Source: Phascolarctobacterium sp. ET69
GTDB lineage: Bacteria; Bacillota; Negativicutes; Acidaminococcales; Acidaminococcaceae
Reading direction: 5' to 3'
Length of the DNA: 64,000 nt
Assembly (NCBI RefSeq): GCF_023336935.1
Contig: NZ_JAMBLR010000002.1
Span: 186,001 to 250,000, forward strand
Positions 54,534 to 63,835 of this stretch are shown piece by piece (position 1 is the first letter of the stretch; each line of letters starts with the position of its first letter). The notes beneath the pieces are model-generated. The model did no database searches. It saw only the letters and a list, made by a program, of their open reading frames with translations, and was not told where the DNA came from. The position numbers and the translations under genes are program-made.

Positions 54534-54821
54534 ATGAAGGTAACAGTAAAAGATGTTGAACACATCGCCGGGCTTTCCCGTTTAACGATTCCGGAAAGCG
54601 AAATGGAAAAATTTACCGAACAGTTTAACCAAATCCTCAATTATGCCGATATTCTGGAAAAGATTGATACGGAAGGCATTGAGCCGACCCCGTACGTACT
54701 GCCGATAAGCAACGCATTCCGCGAGGATGTTGTAAAACCGGGCGTATCCCATGAGGACGCGCTGAAAAACGCGCCTGCCGTATACAACGACGGCTTTAAA
54801 GTACCGCGCGTAATCGAATAA
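54534..54821 (+). CDS. gatC: Asp/Glu-tRNA amidotransferase subunit C
   Basis: A 95-residue subunit that clamps GatA and GatB together. [23 protein letters not shown] and the [15 protein letters not shown] helix are typical, as is the proline-rich linker ending in [17 protein letters not shown] 54534 follows AGGAGG by 7 bases; the frame is open upstream to 54495 but without a ribosome site. Confidence 0.95.
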   Translation: MKVTVKDVEHIAGLSRLTIPESEMEKFTEQFNQILNYADILEKIDTEGIEPTPYVLPISNAFREDVVKPGVSHEDALKNAPAVYNDGFKVPRVIE

Positions 54822-54838
54822 CAGAAGGAGGAACAACT

Positions 54839-56305
54839 GTGGATTTATATAAATTAACAGCCCACGAACTGCATGACAAGCTGGTTAAAAAAGAAATCAG
54901 CTCCGTGGAGCTTACCGAAAACGTATACAGCCGCATTGACGAAGTTGAAGATAAAGTACAGGCTTATGTAACTTTAGATAAAGAAAACGCACTGGCACAG
55001 GCTGCCAAGGTTGATGCCAAAATTGCCGCAGGCGAAGAAATCGCTCCGCTGGCAGGCATTCCCGGTGCAATTAAAGACAATATCTGCACAAAAGGCCTTT
55101 TAACCACCTGCTCCAGCAAAATGCTGGCTAATGTTGTGCCTATTTATGATGCGCACGTTATCAGCAAACTGCGTGCGGATGACGCCATTTTTACCGGCAA
55201 AACCAATATGGACGAATTTGCAATGGGCTCTACCACCGAAAGCTCTTACTTCCATAAAACCTATAATCCGTGGAATCTTGACCGCGTGCCGGGCGGTTCT
55301 TCCGGCGGCAGCGCAGCTGCTATTGCCGCAGGCGAGGCAATCTGGAGCCTGGGCTCCGATACCGGCGGTTCCATCCGCCAGCCGGCTTCTTTTAACGGCT
55401 GCGTTGGCATTAAACCGACTTACGGCCGCGTAAGCCGTTACGGCTGCGTTGCGTTTGCGTCCTCTCTTGACCAGATTGGGCCTATTACCCGCGACGTTAC
55501 CGACGCTGCAACCGTTTTGAACTGCATCTGCGGCAAGGATGAACACGATTCCACCTCCCTGCCGGTTGATGTGCCCGACTTTACCAAAGCGCTGCGCGCC
55601 GACGTTAAAGGCCTGCGTATCGGCCTGCCGAAAGAATACTACGGCGAAGGCGTTGACGCCAAAGTTAAAGCCGAAATTGAAAAAGCCGTTAAAAAATACG
55701 AAGAACTCGGCGCTGAAATTGTTGATGTTTCGCTGCCGCATACCGAATATGCAGTAATTACTTACTATATCATTGCTCCGGCAGAAGCAAGCGCCAACCT
55801 TGCACGTTATGACGGCGTGCGCTACGGCTTCCGCGCTGCCAACGCCACCAGCGCTCCGGAAATGACAAGGCTGAGCCGTACCGAAGGTTTTGGCCCTGAA
55901 GTACGCCGCCGTATTATGCTTGGCACTTACGTTTTAAGCAGCGGTTACTATGACGCTTACTACAAAAAAGCAATGCAGGTACGTACCCTTATTCGCCGCG
56001 ACTTTAATGAAGCGTTTGAAAAATGCGACGTGCTGCTGACTCCGACTTCTCCGGTTGTTGCTTATCCGGTTGACGGCAAAATGGACCCGCTTTCCATTTA
56101 CATGCTGGACGTAACCACCATTCCCGTAAACATGGCAGGCCTGCCGGGTATTTCCATTCCGTGCGGCTTTGCAGACGGTATGCCTGTCGGCATGCAGCTT
56201 ATCGGCAAAGTTCTGGACGAAGAAACCGTGCTGCGCGCAGCCTACACCTTTGAACAGGCTACTGACTTCCATAAAGCAATGGCACCGCTGGGAGGTAACA
56301 AATAA
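54839..56305 (+). CDS. gatA: Asp/Glu-tRNA amidotransferase subunit A
   Basis: A 488-residue amidase-signature glutaminase that releases ammonia for transamidation of mischarged Glu-tRNA(Gln) or Asp-tRNA(Asn). Catalytic Ser-cisSer-Lys set: Lys in GAIKDNIC, Ser in [13 protein letters not shown] and [10 protein letters not shown]. The start is GTG at 54839, supported by AAGGAGG 8 bases before. Overlaps gatB by one base (TAATG). Confidence 0.98.
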   Translation: MDLYKLTAHELHDKLVKKEISSVELTENVYSRIDEVEDKVQAYVTLDKENALAQAAKVDAKIAAGEEIAPLAGIPGAIKDNICTKGLLTTCSSKMLANVVPIYDAHVISKLRADDAIFTGKTNMDEFAMGSTTESSYFHKTYNPWNLDRVPGGSSGGSAAAIAAGEAIWSLGSDTGGSIRQPASFNGCVGIKPTYGRVSRYGCVAFASSLDQIGPITRDVTDAATVLNCICGKDEHDSTSLPVDVPDFTKALRADVKGLRIGLPKEYYGEGVDAKVKAEIEKAVKKYEELGAEIVDVSLPHTEYAVITYYIIAPAEASANLARYDGVRYGFRAANATSAPEMTRLSRTEGFGPEVRRRIMLGTYVLSSGYYDAYYKKAMQVRTLIRRDFNEAFEKCDVLLTPTSPVVAYPVDGKMDPLSIYMLDVTTIPVNMAGLPGISIPCGFADGMPVGMQLIGKVLDEETVLRAAYTFEQATDFHKAMAPLGGNK

Positions 56306-57750
56306 TGAAAAACTATATTACAGTTATCGGCCTTGAAGTACATGCCGAATTAAAAACCAAAACCAAAGCCTTCTGCTCCTGCTCCACCGAGTTCGGCAGC
56401 ACGCCTAACACCCATGTTTGCCCCGTGTGCCTCGGCATGCCTGGCGCATTGCCGGTGCTGAACAAACAGGTTGTTGAATTTGCCATCCGTACGGGCCTTG
56501 CACTGGGCTGCGAAATTCAGAAATTCAATAAATTTGACCGTAAAAACTACTTTTACCCCGACCTTGCCAAAAATTATCAGATTTCTCAGTTTGACCAGCC
56601 GGTTTGCCTCGGCGGCCATATTGACATTGAAGTTGACGGTGTGCCCAAACGCCTTGGCATTACCCGCATTCACATGGAAGAAGACGCAGGCAAACTGAAC
56701 CACAGCGGCGCTACCATCAGCACTTCCGATTTTTCTTCCGTAGACTACAACCGTGCCGGCGTACCGCTTCTGGAAATCGTTTCCGAACCGGATATGCGCA
56801 GCGCCGAAGAAGCACGCGCTTATATGGAACAGCTGAAAGCAGTTTTGGAATACATTGACGTTTGCGACTGCAAAATGCAGGAAGGCAGCCTGCGCTGCGA
56901 CGCCAACATTTCCATCATGCCGGAAGGCGCCAAAGAATTCGGTACCCGCGCCGAAATTAAAAACCTTAACTCCTTCCGCGCACTGGTACGCGCTATTGAA
57001 TATGAAGTTGAACGCCAGAAAGCAATTCTTGAGGACGGCGGCCATGTAGTACAGGAAACCCGCACATGGGACGAAGCCAACGGCGTAACCCTTTCCATGC
57101 GCAGCAAGGAAGAAGCACACGACTATCGTTACTTCCCTGAACCTGACCTTGTACCGGTTGAAATTGACGACGCATGGATTGAACGCGTACGCGGCGAACT
57201 GCCGGAACTGCCGGCACAGCGTTTGCAGCGCCTTGTTGAAAAACACGGCCTACCGAAATATGACGCTTCCTTAATCGTTGCTACCAAAGCCATGGCAGAT
57301 TACTTTGACGCTGCCTGCGCAAACAGCAAGGATGACAAAGGTGTATCCAACTGGCTGCTGGGCGATGTTTCCGCATATCTTAATGCTGAAAACATTACCA
57401 TTGAACAGTTCCCGGTTAAACCGGAAAACCTTGGCGAACTGGTAACTTTAACCAAAGACGGCGTACTGAGCAGCAAGCTTGCTAAAAAAGTATTTGCCGA
57501 AATGCTGAAAAACAGCGATAAAACCCCGAAACAGCTTGTTAAAGAGCTTGGCCTTGAACAGGTTAGCGACGAAGGCGCCATTGCCGCTATCGTTGACGAA
57601 GTGCTGGCAGAAAATCCGCAGTCCGTTGCCGACTACAAAGCAGGCAAAGATAAAGCCATCGGCTTCCTTGTTGGTCAGGTAATGAAAAAATCCCGCGGCA
57701 AAGCTAACCCGGGCATGGTTAACAAACTGCTGAAAGAAAAAATGCAGTAA
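56305..57750 (+). CDS. gatB: Asp/Glu-tRNA amidotransferase subunit B
   Basis: A 481-residue subunit that binds tRNA and activates its carboxylate. Cradle domain signatures are [19 protein letters not shown] with [15 protein letters not shown] (zinc-binding cysteines), HMEEDAGKL and [13 protein letters not shown]; the last 150 residues form the YqeY tail domain. A presence of GatCAB implies missing GlnRS or AsnRS. Followed 9 bases later by a DUF898 gene. Confidence 0.98.
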   Translation: MKNYITVIGLEVHAELKTKTKAFCSCSTEFGSTPNTHVCPVCLGMPGALPVLNKQVVEFAIRTGLALGCEIQKFNKFDRKNYFYPDLAKNYQISQFDQPVCLGGHIDIEVDGVPKRLGITRIHMEEDAGKLNHSGATISTSDFSSVDYNRAGVPLLEIVSEPDMRSAEEARAYMEQLKAVLEYIDVCDCKMQEGSLRCDANISIMPEGAKEFGTRAEIKNLNSFRALVRAIEYEVERQKAILEDGGHVVQETRTWDEANGVTLSMRSKEEAHDYRYFPEPDLVPVEIDDAWIERVRGELPELPAQRLQRLVEKHGLPKYDASLIVATKAMADYFDAACANSKDDKGVSNWLLGDVSAYLNAENITIEQFPVKPENLGELVTLTKDGVLSSKLAKKVFAEMLKNSDKTPKQLVKELGLEQVSDEGAIAAIVDEVLAENPQSVADYKAGKDKAIGFLVGQVMKKSRGKANPGMVNKLLKEKMQ

Positions 57751-57759
57751 GGAGCGCAC

Positions 57760-58068
57760 ATGAAACGCGATTTTGAATTTGACGGCAGCGGCTTCGGTTA
57801 TCTGTGGCTTTGCATATGGACAACCGTGCTGACCGTTATTACCTGCGGTTTGTTCTTTCCGTGGGCATACAGCGCGCAGCAGCGCTGGATTTGCAGCAAC
57901 ACCTACGTTAACGGCAGGCAGCTGCGCTTTGAAGGAACAGGTTTTGGCTTTTTCTTTCAGTGGCTGCTGATTATGGTGCTGACAACCATTACCTTCGGCA
58001 TTTACATTCCGTGGGGCTATTGCCAGTTTAAACGCTGGGAAACCCGCAACACCGTATTTGCGGACTGA
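57760..58068 (+). CDS. DUF898 (YjgN-type) small membrane protein with internal duplication
   Basis: A 102-residue protein made of two similar halves: FDGSGFGYLWLCIW...FFPWAYSAQQRW (residues 6-44) and FEGTGFGFFFQWLL...IPWGYCQFKRW (57-93), each with one long hydrophobic span. This matches the DUF898/YjgN family in miniature. The function of the family is unknown. It uses a GGAGCG site and is probably cotranscribed with gatCAB. Confidence 0.8.
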   Translation: MKRDFEFDGSGFGYLWLCIWTTVLTVITCGLFFPWAYSAQQRWICSNTYVNGRQLRFEGTGFGFFFQWLLIMVLTTITFGIYIPWGYCQFKRWETRNTVFAD

Positions 58069-58093
58069 AAACTAAAAAGTTATAACAAATATA

Positions 58094-58125
58094 AAAACGG
58101 CAGGCGTAAAAGCCTGCCGTTTTTG
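58094..58125. terminator. Terminator after gatCAB-DUF898
   Basis: ACGGCAGGC and GCCTGCCGT, 9-bp perfect arms with a 6-base loop, flanked by AAAA and TTTT. It also lies just beyond the stop of the minus-strand remnant at 58141, so it may originally have served that gene too. Confidence 0.9.
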
Positions 58126-58140
58126 CGTACGGGTGTTATT

Positions 58141-58236
58141 TTATTGTAAGTCCATGGCGTATTCCAGTTCCTTAATTTTTGCGCGTTCGCATTCGTCAGT
58201 ATAAGGCTGTATGCTATGCGTCAGTGGTTTTGTTAA
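58141..58236 (-). pseudogene. Remnant of a gene 3' end
   Basis: The minus strand reads an open stretch of 31 codons ending in ECERAKIKELEYAMDLQ and a TAA stop, with no start codon and a stop at its upstream end. Its amino-acid make-up and codon use look like the tail of a real protein, and it ends right before a terminator. Probably the leftover of a gene disrupted near the Fic cassette; the family is not recognised. Confidence 0.4.
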
Positions 58237-58294
58237 CTACCTTGCGTGTAGGCCTTTTAAAAGGTGCTGGTCGAGCAGGGTTAAAATAAAGACG

Positions 58295-58309
58295 GATTTT
58301 ACCGGCAAA
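58295..58309 (+). repeat. 15-bp bracket repeat, left copy
   Basis: GATTTTACCGGCAAA, repeated with one change directly after the fic stop at 59290-59304. Confidence 0.5.
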
Positions 58310-58355
58310 AAATATTTAAAATACAAAAGAATAAAATTGTAAATTTTGCCGGTAA
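58299..58355. promoter_or_regulatory. 12-bp inverted repeat around the fic promoter
   Basis: TTACCGGCAAAA (58299-58310) and its exact complement TTTTGCCGGTAA (58344-58355). The right arm lies between the -35 and -10 boxes of the fic promoter, so it is a DNA operator and not a leader hairpin. The HTH at the N-terminus of the Fic protein is the obvious candidate ligand. Confidence 0.6.
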
Positions 58356-58366
58356 TATGTTATACT
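58337..58366 (+). promoter_or_regulatory. Promoter of the fic gene
   Basis: TTGTAA, 18 bases, TATACT; 34 bases before the start codon. Confidence 0.65.
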
Positions 58367-58400
58367 TTAAATATAGTTAATTGAGTTGGGAGGCGGGAAA

Positions 58401-59291
58401 ATGCAGTATCTTTCGGCAGCAGAAGCGGCAAAAAAATGGAAAATTTCCGAGCGCAGCGTTCGTAATTACTGTGCTAAAGGGCGAGTAGAAGGCGCGGTTT
58501 TAAACGGCAAAACGTGGCAGATTCCCGCGGATGCGGAAAAGCCTCAGCGCAGCAACACTAAAACTGCAAAGCCGCAAACCTTGCTTGAAATTTTGCAGCG
58601 CGAAAAAGCTAATAAATACAGCGGCGGCATTTACCATAAAACGCAGATTGAAATGACGTATAATTCCAATCATATTGAAGGAAGCCGTTTAACGCATGAC
58701 CAGACCCGCTATATTTTTGAAACCAATACTATAGGTGTAACGGGCGAAGCGGTTAATGTAGATGATGTTATTGAAACAGCCAATCATTTCCGCTGTATTG
58801 ATTTAATTATTGATAAAGCCAAAGCAGTGCTTACGGAAAAATTTATAAAAGAACTGCACCTTATTTTAAAAAACGGCACCAGTGATGCGCGGCAGGATTG
58901 GTTTGCCGTTGGCGCCTACAAAAAAATGCCTAACGAAGTAGGCGGCATGGCTACAACATTGCCGGAAGATGTTGCTGCTGAAATGCAGGCGCTGCTGGCG
59001 GCGTATAGTGCCAAAAAAGTAAAAACGCTGGAAGATATTTTGGATTTTCACGTACGGTTTGAAAGGATACATCCGTTTCAGGATGGCAACGGCCGCGTCG
59101 GCAGGCTAATTATGTTTAAGGAATGCTTAAAATACGGCATTGTTCCGTTTATCATTGAAGATAATTTAAAAATGTTTTATTACCGTGGTTTAAAGGAATG
59201 GGGCAGGGAAAAAGGTTATCTTACCGATACCTGCCTTACAGCGCAGGACAGGTATAAAGCCTATCTTGATTATTTCAGAATTAAATATTGA
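58401..59291 (+). CDS. HTH-Fic family protein (probable AMPylase)
   Basis: A 296-residue protein: residues 1-45 are a MerR/excisionase-type HTH (YLSAAEAAKKWKISERSVRNYC and GAVLNGKTWQIP), then a Fic domain with the catalytic motif HPFQDGNGRVGRL. The inhibitory helix motif S-x-x-x-E-G is present before the Fic core as SNHIEG, so this is a class II Fic with the inhibition helix at its N-terminus. Fic proteins transfer AMP (or other phosphate groups) from nucleotides to protein hydroxyls. ATG 58401 follows GGGAGGCGGG. Single gene with its own operator and promoter, bracketed by repeats and remnants, which suggests it is a mobile or recently inserted unit. Confidence 0.9.
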   Translation: MQYLSAAEAAKKWKISERSVRNYCAKGRVEGAVLNGKTWQIPADAEKPQRSNTKTAKPQTLLEILQREKANKYSGGIYHKTQIEMTYNSNHIEGSRLTHDQTRYIFETNTIGVTGEAVNVDDVIETANHFRCIDLIIDKAKAVLTEKFIKELHLILKNGTSDARQDWFAVGAYKKMPNEVGGMATTLPEDVAAEMQALLAAYSAKKVKTLEDILDFHVRFERIHPFQDGNGRVGRLIMFKECLKYGIVPFIIEDNLKMFYYRGLKEWGREKGYLTDTCLTAQDRYKAYLDYFRIKY

Positions 59292-59304
59292 TTTTATCGG
59301 CAAA
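59290..59304 (+). repeat. 15-bp bracket repeat, right copy
   Basis: GATTTTATCGGCAAA beginning at the fic stop codon; one mismatch to the copy at 58295-58309, same orientation. Confidence 0.5.
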
Positions 59305-59307
59305 TAC

Positions 59308-59345
59308 AAAACGGCAGCAAGGTTTGAGCCTTACTGCCGTTTTTG
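59308..59345. terminator. Terminator after fic
   Basis: ACGGCAGCAAGG and CCTTACTGCCGT pair around TTTGAG and are followed by TTTTG. The outer arms ACGGCAG/CTGCCGT and the following GCGT are the same as in the terminator at 58094. Confidence 0.85.
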
Positions 59346-59359
59346 CGTGCTTGCGTTTA

Positions 59360-59482
59360 TTAAGCTGTCAGTTTTTCAAATACGGAAACTACGTGTTTGG
59401 GCTGCTGCGGTTTAAGCGCCGGTAAAAAATTCTGCCCGGCAGGATTAACGCCTGCGGCGGCGAATTTAATTAGTATAGCAAA
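59360..59482 (-). pseudogene. Remnant of a second gene 3' end
   Basis: The minus strand holds 40 sense codons ending in KPQQPKHVVSVFEKLTA and a stop, without a start codon and closed upstream by a stop. Composition rich in Ala/Pro/Lys and ordinary codon use suggest a real protein tail, placed just before the terminator at 59308-59345. It does not match the first remnant, so two genes have been cut on either side of fic. Family not recognised. The stretch 59292-59498 contains nothing else. Confidence 0.45.
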
Positions 59483-59498
59483 TTAAAGGAGGATAGCC

Positions 59499-60731
59499 AT
59501 GCGTAAATTTATTAAAGACTATCTGGCAAAAGAGTACGATAACTATGTGAAGGATTTGGAAGCGCTGACCAATATCGACAGCGGTAACGGCGATTTGGAA
59601 GGCACCACGGAAGCCAATAAATTTGTAGCCGCCAAAATGGAGGCGCTGGGGGCGGAGACGGAGTTCCGTTATAACGACCGCGCCTGCCATTTAATTTCGC
59701 GCCTTAAGGGCAAGGGCACGCAGACTGTGCTTTTGGTTGCGCATGTTGACACCGTGTTTAAACGCGGCGAAGCTGCCAAACGCCCCTTCCGCGTGGATGA
59801 AAACGGCTTTGCCTGGGGACCGGGCGTAGGCGACGACAAAGCAACGGTTATGGAAGTTATTTACGGCCTTGCGGCTTTAAAAGAAGCAGGCTTTGACGAT
59901 TATAAAGAAATTATTTATTACACCAACGCCGAAGAAGAAGGCGGCAGCCCGACTGCCGAAGGCATTGTGGCAGAGCTTTCGCAGCAGGCAGATTTTGCCG
60001 TTATTATGGACGTTGCGCGCCCGAACTGGGGCATTGTAACCCAGCGTAAAGGCAACGCGAAATACAAAATTACCGTTACCGGCAAAGGCGGGCACCACGG
60101 CAACGCTTCGCAGTGCTGCGCCAACGCCATTCACCAGCTGGCTTACACCATTACCGAGCTGCATAAGCTGGCAAGCCCCATGCCCGGCAAACCGGAAGAT
60201 TTTACCGCCAAAGCACTGGAAGCACGCGGTATTGTGGACAGCGGTCAGTTCATTCCGCCCAACACCGTTAACGTGGGCGTTATCGGCAGCACCAACGATA
60301 AAATCAGCGTTATCCCCGGCGACGCTTACTGCGAAGTAAACGTGCGCTGCTTTGAAGTGGCTGAGCAGAAACGTTTGGACGCAGCCATTAAAGCACTGGC
60401 AGATAAAATCGTTATCGACGGCACTAAAGTAGAAGTTACCGGCGGCATTGTAACCGGCCCGATGGAAAAAACTCCTGCCGTGCAGAAAATGATTGATGTA
60501 TACAGCAGCGTTGTTGCCGAAGAATTCGGCGGCAAGGTGAACGAATGGGTGGCAGGCGGCTTAACGGACGGCAACCGCACCGCTAAATTCATTCCGACTT
60601 TGGACGCTTTGGGCGTAGAAAACTATGACGAGCATACCGACCACGAATCGGTAGATTTAAAAACCGCCGTACCGCGCACCGCGGCGTTTGCCATTACCCT
60701 GGCAGAACTTTTAAAAACCGGCGTTAAATAA
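59499..60731 (+). CDS. M20-family peptidase (third CPG2-like type)
   Basis: A 410-residue M20 metallopeptidase. Metal and catalytic residues are in VAHVDTVFKRG, GPGVGDDKATV, NAEEEGGSPTAEG and VIMDVARPN; the lid domain has GKGGHHGNASQCCANAI, and the last ligand His is in DEHTDHESVDL. It differs from the pair at 37.5/39.8 kb (GDDK for DMKG, an EEE motif) and has no transporter beside it. It follows AAAGGAGG. Fifth M20 gene in the window. Confidence 0.88.
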   Translation: MRKFIKDYLAKEYDNYVKDLEALTNIDSGNGDLEGTTEANKFVAAKMEALGAETEFRYNDRACHLISRLKGKGTQTVLLVAHVDTVFKRGEAAKRPFRVDENGFAWGPGVGDDKATVMEVIYGLAALKEAGFDDYKEIIYYTNAEEEGGSPTAEGIVAELSQQADFAVIMDVARPNWGIVTQRKGNAKYKITVTGKGGHHGNASQCCANAIHQLAYTITELHKLASPMPGKPEDFTAKALEARGIVDSGQFIPPNTVNVGVIGSTNDKISVIPGDAYCEVNVRCFEVAEQKRLDAAIKALADKIVIDGTKVEVTGGIVTGPMEKTPAVQKMIDVYSSVVAEEFGGKVNEWVAGGLTDGNRTAKFIPTLDALGVENYDEHTDHESVDLKTAVPRTAAFAITLAELLKTGVK

Positions 60732-60756
60732 AATTAAGGCAATTTAGAACCAAAAT

Positions 60757-60792
60757 AAAAACGAGGTTAAGCGTCAGGCTTAGCCTCGTTTT
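60757..60792. terminator. Bidirectional terminator between M20 and DUF3842 genes
   Basis: AAAACGAGGTTAAGC and GCTTAGCCTCGTTTT pair with one wobble around 6 bases. Confidence 0.9.
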
Positions 60793-60825
60793 AACATATA
60801 ACCGTTTTGTGCGGCATATTAAGTT

Positions 60826-61245
60826 TTAATTTTTGTTTGACGCTATTTCCACAATTTTTTCGGCGGCTTCTTTTACAAGTACGCCGATGGATTTATTTTC
60901 CACGCCGATAAATTCAAAGTGGCTTTGCGATACCGGCAAAAGCAGTTTACGCGCTCGGCTTGAAGCAACCGCCTCTGCCATACGCGGAGTTACTTCGCCA
61001 AGCATGGCGTTTGGCAGTACAATGCCGATGGGGCCGACGATAATATCCGCCGTCTGTGCCGTTACGCACACCGCATTTTCGCCGGTGGCCACACGTTTAA
61101 GCCCTGCTTTAAGCATTGCCGCAGTGGCAAGCGCGTTGGTGCCAAGCCCGATAAGTTCCGTATCCGCCGGAAGGCGCCCTGCTGCCTGGCTGATAACCTG
61201 TGCAACAAGCCCGCCGCCCATGCCGTCTATAAAAACAATGCGCAT
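60826..61245 (-). CDS. DUF3842 family protein
   Basis: A 139-residue protein beginning MRIVFIDGMGGGLVAQVI, a nucleotide-binding-like strand-loop-helix, with LIGLGTNALATAAMLKAG and NAMLGEVTPRMAEAV. This is the DUF3842 family, small conserved proteins of anaerobic Firmicutes with unknown function. AGGAGG precedes the ATG. Single gene. Confidence 0.85.
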   Translation of the reverse strand: MRIVFIDGMGGGLVAQVISQAAGRLPADTELIGLGTNALATAAMLKAGLKRVATGENAVCVTAQTADIIVGPIGIVLPNAMLGEVTPRMAEAVASSRARKLLLPVSQSHFEFIGVENKSIGVLVKEAAEKIVEIASNKN

Positions 61246-61456
61246 AAAAACCTCCTGTAAACACCTTAAAACAAAATAAAACCCTGTTTATTATAACATA
61301 AATCCGTTTTGCCAAAAAGAACAGTATTTTTTACATTCGTTTTAAAGCGGCGTAAATTTTTTGTTAACTTTGCAATTTATCTGCCCGCGCAGTTGAATTT
61401 ATGATGATTTTACTGCATAATAAAAATAGAGTTTGGCACTGAAAGGAGTGTTTACA

Positions 61457-62245
61457 ATAGAAAATTTAGATGAAATCAGAAACAAAAAAGGCTTTATATG
61501 CGATATGGATGGTGTTATTTACCACGGCAACAGGCTGCTGCCCGGCGTTAAGGAGTTTGTGGAATGGCTGTACAAGGAAGACAAAAAGTTTTTGTTTTTA
61601 ACCAATTCCAGCGACCGTTCGCCGCGCGATTTGCAGCAGAAATTACAGCGCATGGGGCTTGATATTGACGAAACCCATTTTTACACCAGCGCACAGGCTA
61701 CGGCGCGTTTTTTAAACAGCCAGTCGCCAGGATGCAGCGCTTACGTTATGGGCGAAGCTGGTTTGATGAACGCTTTGTATGAAGTTGGCATTACCATGAA
61801 TGATTCTACGCCGGATTACGTTGTTATCGGCGAGCCTAAATCTTATAATTACGAGATGATTATTAAAGCCGTTAAGCTGATTCAAAACGGGGCAAAACTT
61901 GTTGCAACCAATTCCGATTTGACCGGCCCTACGGAAAACGGCATTATTCCGGCCTGCCGCGCTTTTGTTGCGCCGATTGAACTGGCAACGGGCAAAAGCG
62001 CCTACTTTGTTGGCAAGCCGAACCCGCTGATGATGCGCACCGGTCTGCGCCTTTTGGGTGTGCACAGCGACGAAGCTGCCATGATTGGCGACCGCATGGA
62101 CACCGATATTGTTGCCGGTATGGAAAGCGGACTGGAAACGGTGCTGGTGCTCAGCGGCGTAACCACGCGCGAAAACATGCAGGTGTTTGCTTACCGTCCG
62201 CGCCATATTTTAAACGGCGTCGGCGATATTGTACCGAAAGAATAA
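61457..62245 (+). CDS. HAD-IIA (NagD/4-nitrophenylphosphatase-like) phosphatase, probable ATA start
   Basis: A HAD-superfamily subclass IIA sugar-phosphatase-like enzyme of 262 residues if started at ATA 61457. Motif I ICDMDGVIYHG with the nucleophile, motif II FLTNSS, the NagD cap domain (about 85-190) with VIGEPKSYNYEM and VATNSDLTGPTENG, then GKPNPLMMRTGLR and MIGDRMDTDIVAG. The start is unusual: AAAGGAG at 61442-61448 points 8 bases on to ATA 61457. Other in-frame choices are GTG 61448, which overlaps the ribosome site, and TTG 61433, which has none; the first ATG lies inside motif I and cannot be used. Confidence 0.88.
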   Translation: MENLDEIRNKKGFICDMDGVIYHGNRLLPGVKEFVEWLYKEDKKFLFLTNSSDRSPRDLQQKLQRMGLDIDETHFYTSAQATARFLNSQSPGCSAYVMGEAGLMNALYEVGITMNDSTPDYVVIGEPKSYNYEMIIKAVKLIQNGAKLVATNSDLTGPTENGIIPACRAFVAPIELATGKSAYFVGKPNPLMMRTGLRLLGVHSDEAAMIGDRMDTDIVAGMESGLETVLVLSGVTTRENMQVFAYRPRHILNGVGDIVPKE

Positions 62246-62300
62246 CGCGTTCTAGTACTGCAAAAGCAATAAACGAAAAAGTAAATAACTCAACCTAAAC

Positions 62301-62341
62301 AACAGCCCTTCCGTGCCTTTATGGTGCGGAAGGGCTGGTTT
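62301..62341. terminator. Bidirectional terminator between HAD and GT39 genes
   Basis: CAGCCCTTCCGTGCC and GGTGCGGAAGGGCTG form a long stem around 5 bases, with T-rich sequence on both sides. The rest of 62246-62377 shows nothing further. Confidence 0.8.
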
Positions 62342-62377
62342 GCGTGTTTATACACTGAGATTCTTGATAAAACTGGT

Positions 62378-63814
62378 TTATTTTTGTTTTATTAAAACAA
62401 AGTTTGATGTCTGATTACAAATATCGTATTCAAATTTTAAATTAGAAAGTTCTTCTTTGTTAATTATGAGATAACTATTCTTATTTTTTATAAAAGCATC
62501 AATACCGCCATGTTCGCCTATCATATCTCCATAAAGTTCAATGGCTAAAAAACTGCTTTGAGGCCAATTGCCTTTAGTTTTTTTATCCCAGAAATATACA
62601 GTTTTCATATTATATTTTTCGTTTCTGCTTAACAAAACTTGGATATGATCTGCTGGAACATTATCTGTATGCACCTTTGCTATCATTTTAATATTTTTAA
62701 AAGAAAAAATTGAGATACAACATATAACAATTATTAATAAAGCAGTTCTTATCTTTGGTAACATTAATACCTTATTATATAATAAACTAAATCCATAACC
62801 AGCTAAAATACACATTAAAGGGTAAGTACCCCAAACATACCATGGAAATTTAGATTTAACAATGGAAAATAATATAAATGGAATTAAAATAGCGATTATG
62901 CACGGTTTTAAGTTTATTTTTTTGATATCATATTTTTTACAAAGAATTATAAAACTCATTAGAAAAGGAAAAATAACAAAAGCAAATTTACTATTAAAAA
63001 ATTGTCTTACGTAAAATAATGGCCCGCCGACATGCCCTTCAATAGTTTTAGTGCTTCTTGCTATTACATCATAAAAAATCATTTGTTCTAAAAATTTAGG
63101 CCCATCGGCTATATATCGTGAAACAGCCCATATTGCAATAGGCGTAACAGCAAAAATAAAACAAGTTAATATTTCTTTTATAGTAAGTTTTTTTATAAAA
63201 CTACTTCCAAAAATAACAATAAAAATGCATACAACAAATATTCCTGCATGAGTTGCTTTAGCCAAAAAACTTAAAGCACAACAGAAGCATGCTAAATATA
63301 GAAATTTTTTATTTTTCTCTATCATACATAAACTTAATGTAGCTATGACATAAAGCATTATGAAAAAGCTATCTGCATCGCCATACCTAACATAATGCGA
63401 ACCATAAAATGTTTTCCAAGCGACAAAAGCATATAAAGTAAAAATAGCAGAAAGTTTTCCTAAATACTTTTTAGAAAAAGAAAAACAGATAATAACAGTA
63501 ATGAGGTGAGATAACGCCGAATAAATTCTTAAACCTAAAGTGTTAAAACCAAAAATTTTATAACCTAATATGATTAACCATTCGCTTAAAGGCGGTTTTA
63601 AATTCCAATAATCATTTTTATAGCCATAAGTGGTTATAAGCCAATTATCATTTTTCAGGAGTTCATAAGCATTAACGCCGTGCCGCGCTTCATCCCAATC
63701 TTTTATAGAACTTACATCAAGTTTATAGAATGTTAAAAAGATAATGAGTAAAAAGCCAATTATACTTAGGACTTTAAATAATATTGGTTTATTATTTTCA
63801 ATAAAATATTTCAT
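62378..63814 (-). CDS. GT39/ArnT-like membrane glycosyltransferase
   Basis: A 478-residue polytopic membrane protein of the PMT/ArnT superfamily (GT-C). The catalytic first loop has DWDEARHGVNAYELL (Asp-Glu pair) and NLKPPLSEW, followed by about ten more hydrophobic segments and a short C-terminal periplasmic part. Such enzymes use lipid-linked sugars to decorate lipid A or LPS on the periplasmic face. The gene upstream on the same strand ends like a GtrB/ArnC enzyme, which would make the lipid-linked donor. AT-rich composition, like the glycan locus at 22-36 kb. Confidence 0.85.
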   Translation of the reverse strand: MKYFIENNKPILFKVLSIIGFLLIIFLTFYKLDVSSIKDWDEARHGVNAYELLKNDNWLITTYGYKNDYWNLKPPLSEWLIILGYKIFGFNTLGLRIYSALSHLITVIICFSFSKKYLGKLSAIFTLYAFVAWKTFYGSHYVRYGDADSFFIMLYVIATLSLCMIEKNKKFLYLACFCCALSFLAKATHAGIFVVCIFIVIFGSSFIKKLTIKEILTCFIFAVTPIAIWAVSRYIADGPKFLEQMIFYDVIARSTKTIEGHVGGPLFYVRQFFNSKFAFVIFPFLMSFIILCKKYDIKKINLKPCIIAILIPFILFSIVKSKFPWYVWGTYPLMCILAGYGFSLLYNKVLMLPKIRTALLIIVICCISIFSFKNIKMIAKVHTDNVPADHIQVLLSRNEKYNMKTVYFWDKKTKGNWPQSSFLAIELYGDMIGEHGGIDAFIKNKNSYLIINKEELSNLKFEYDICNQTSNFVLIKQK

Positions 63815-63835
63815 TTTAACAAAATCTCCAATATA

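Noticed and set aside
56350-57246. A 298-codon open frame antisense to gatB
   Set aside because: It lies wholly inside a highly conserved gene, has no ribosome site and reads as a Phe/Ala/Asn-rich sequence unlike a real protein.
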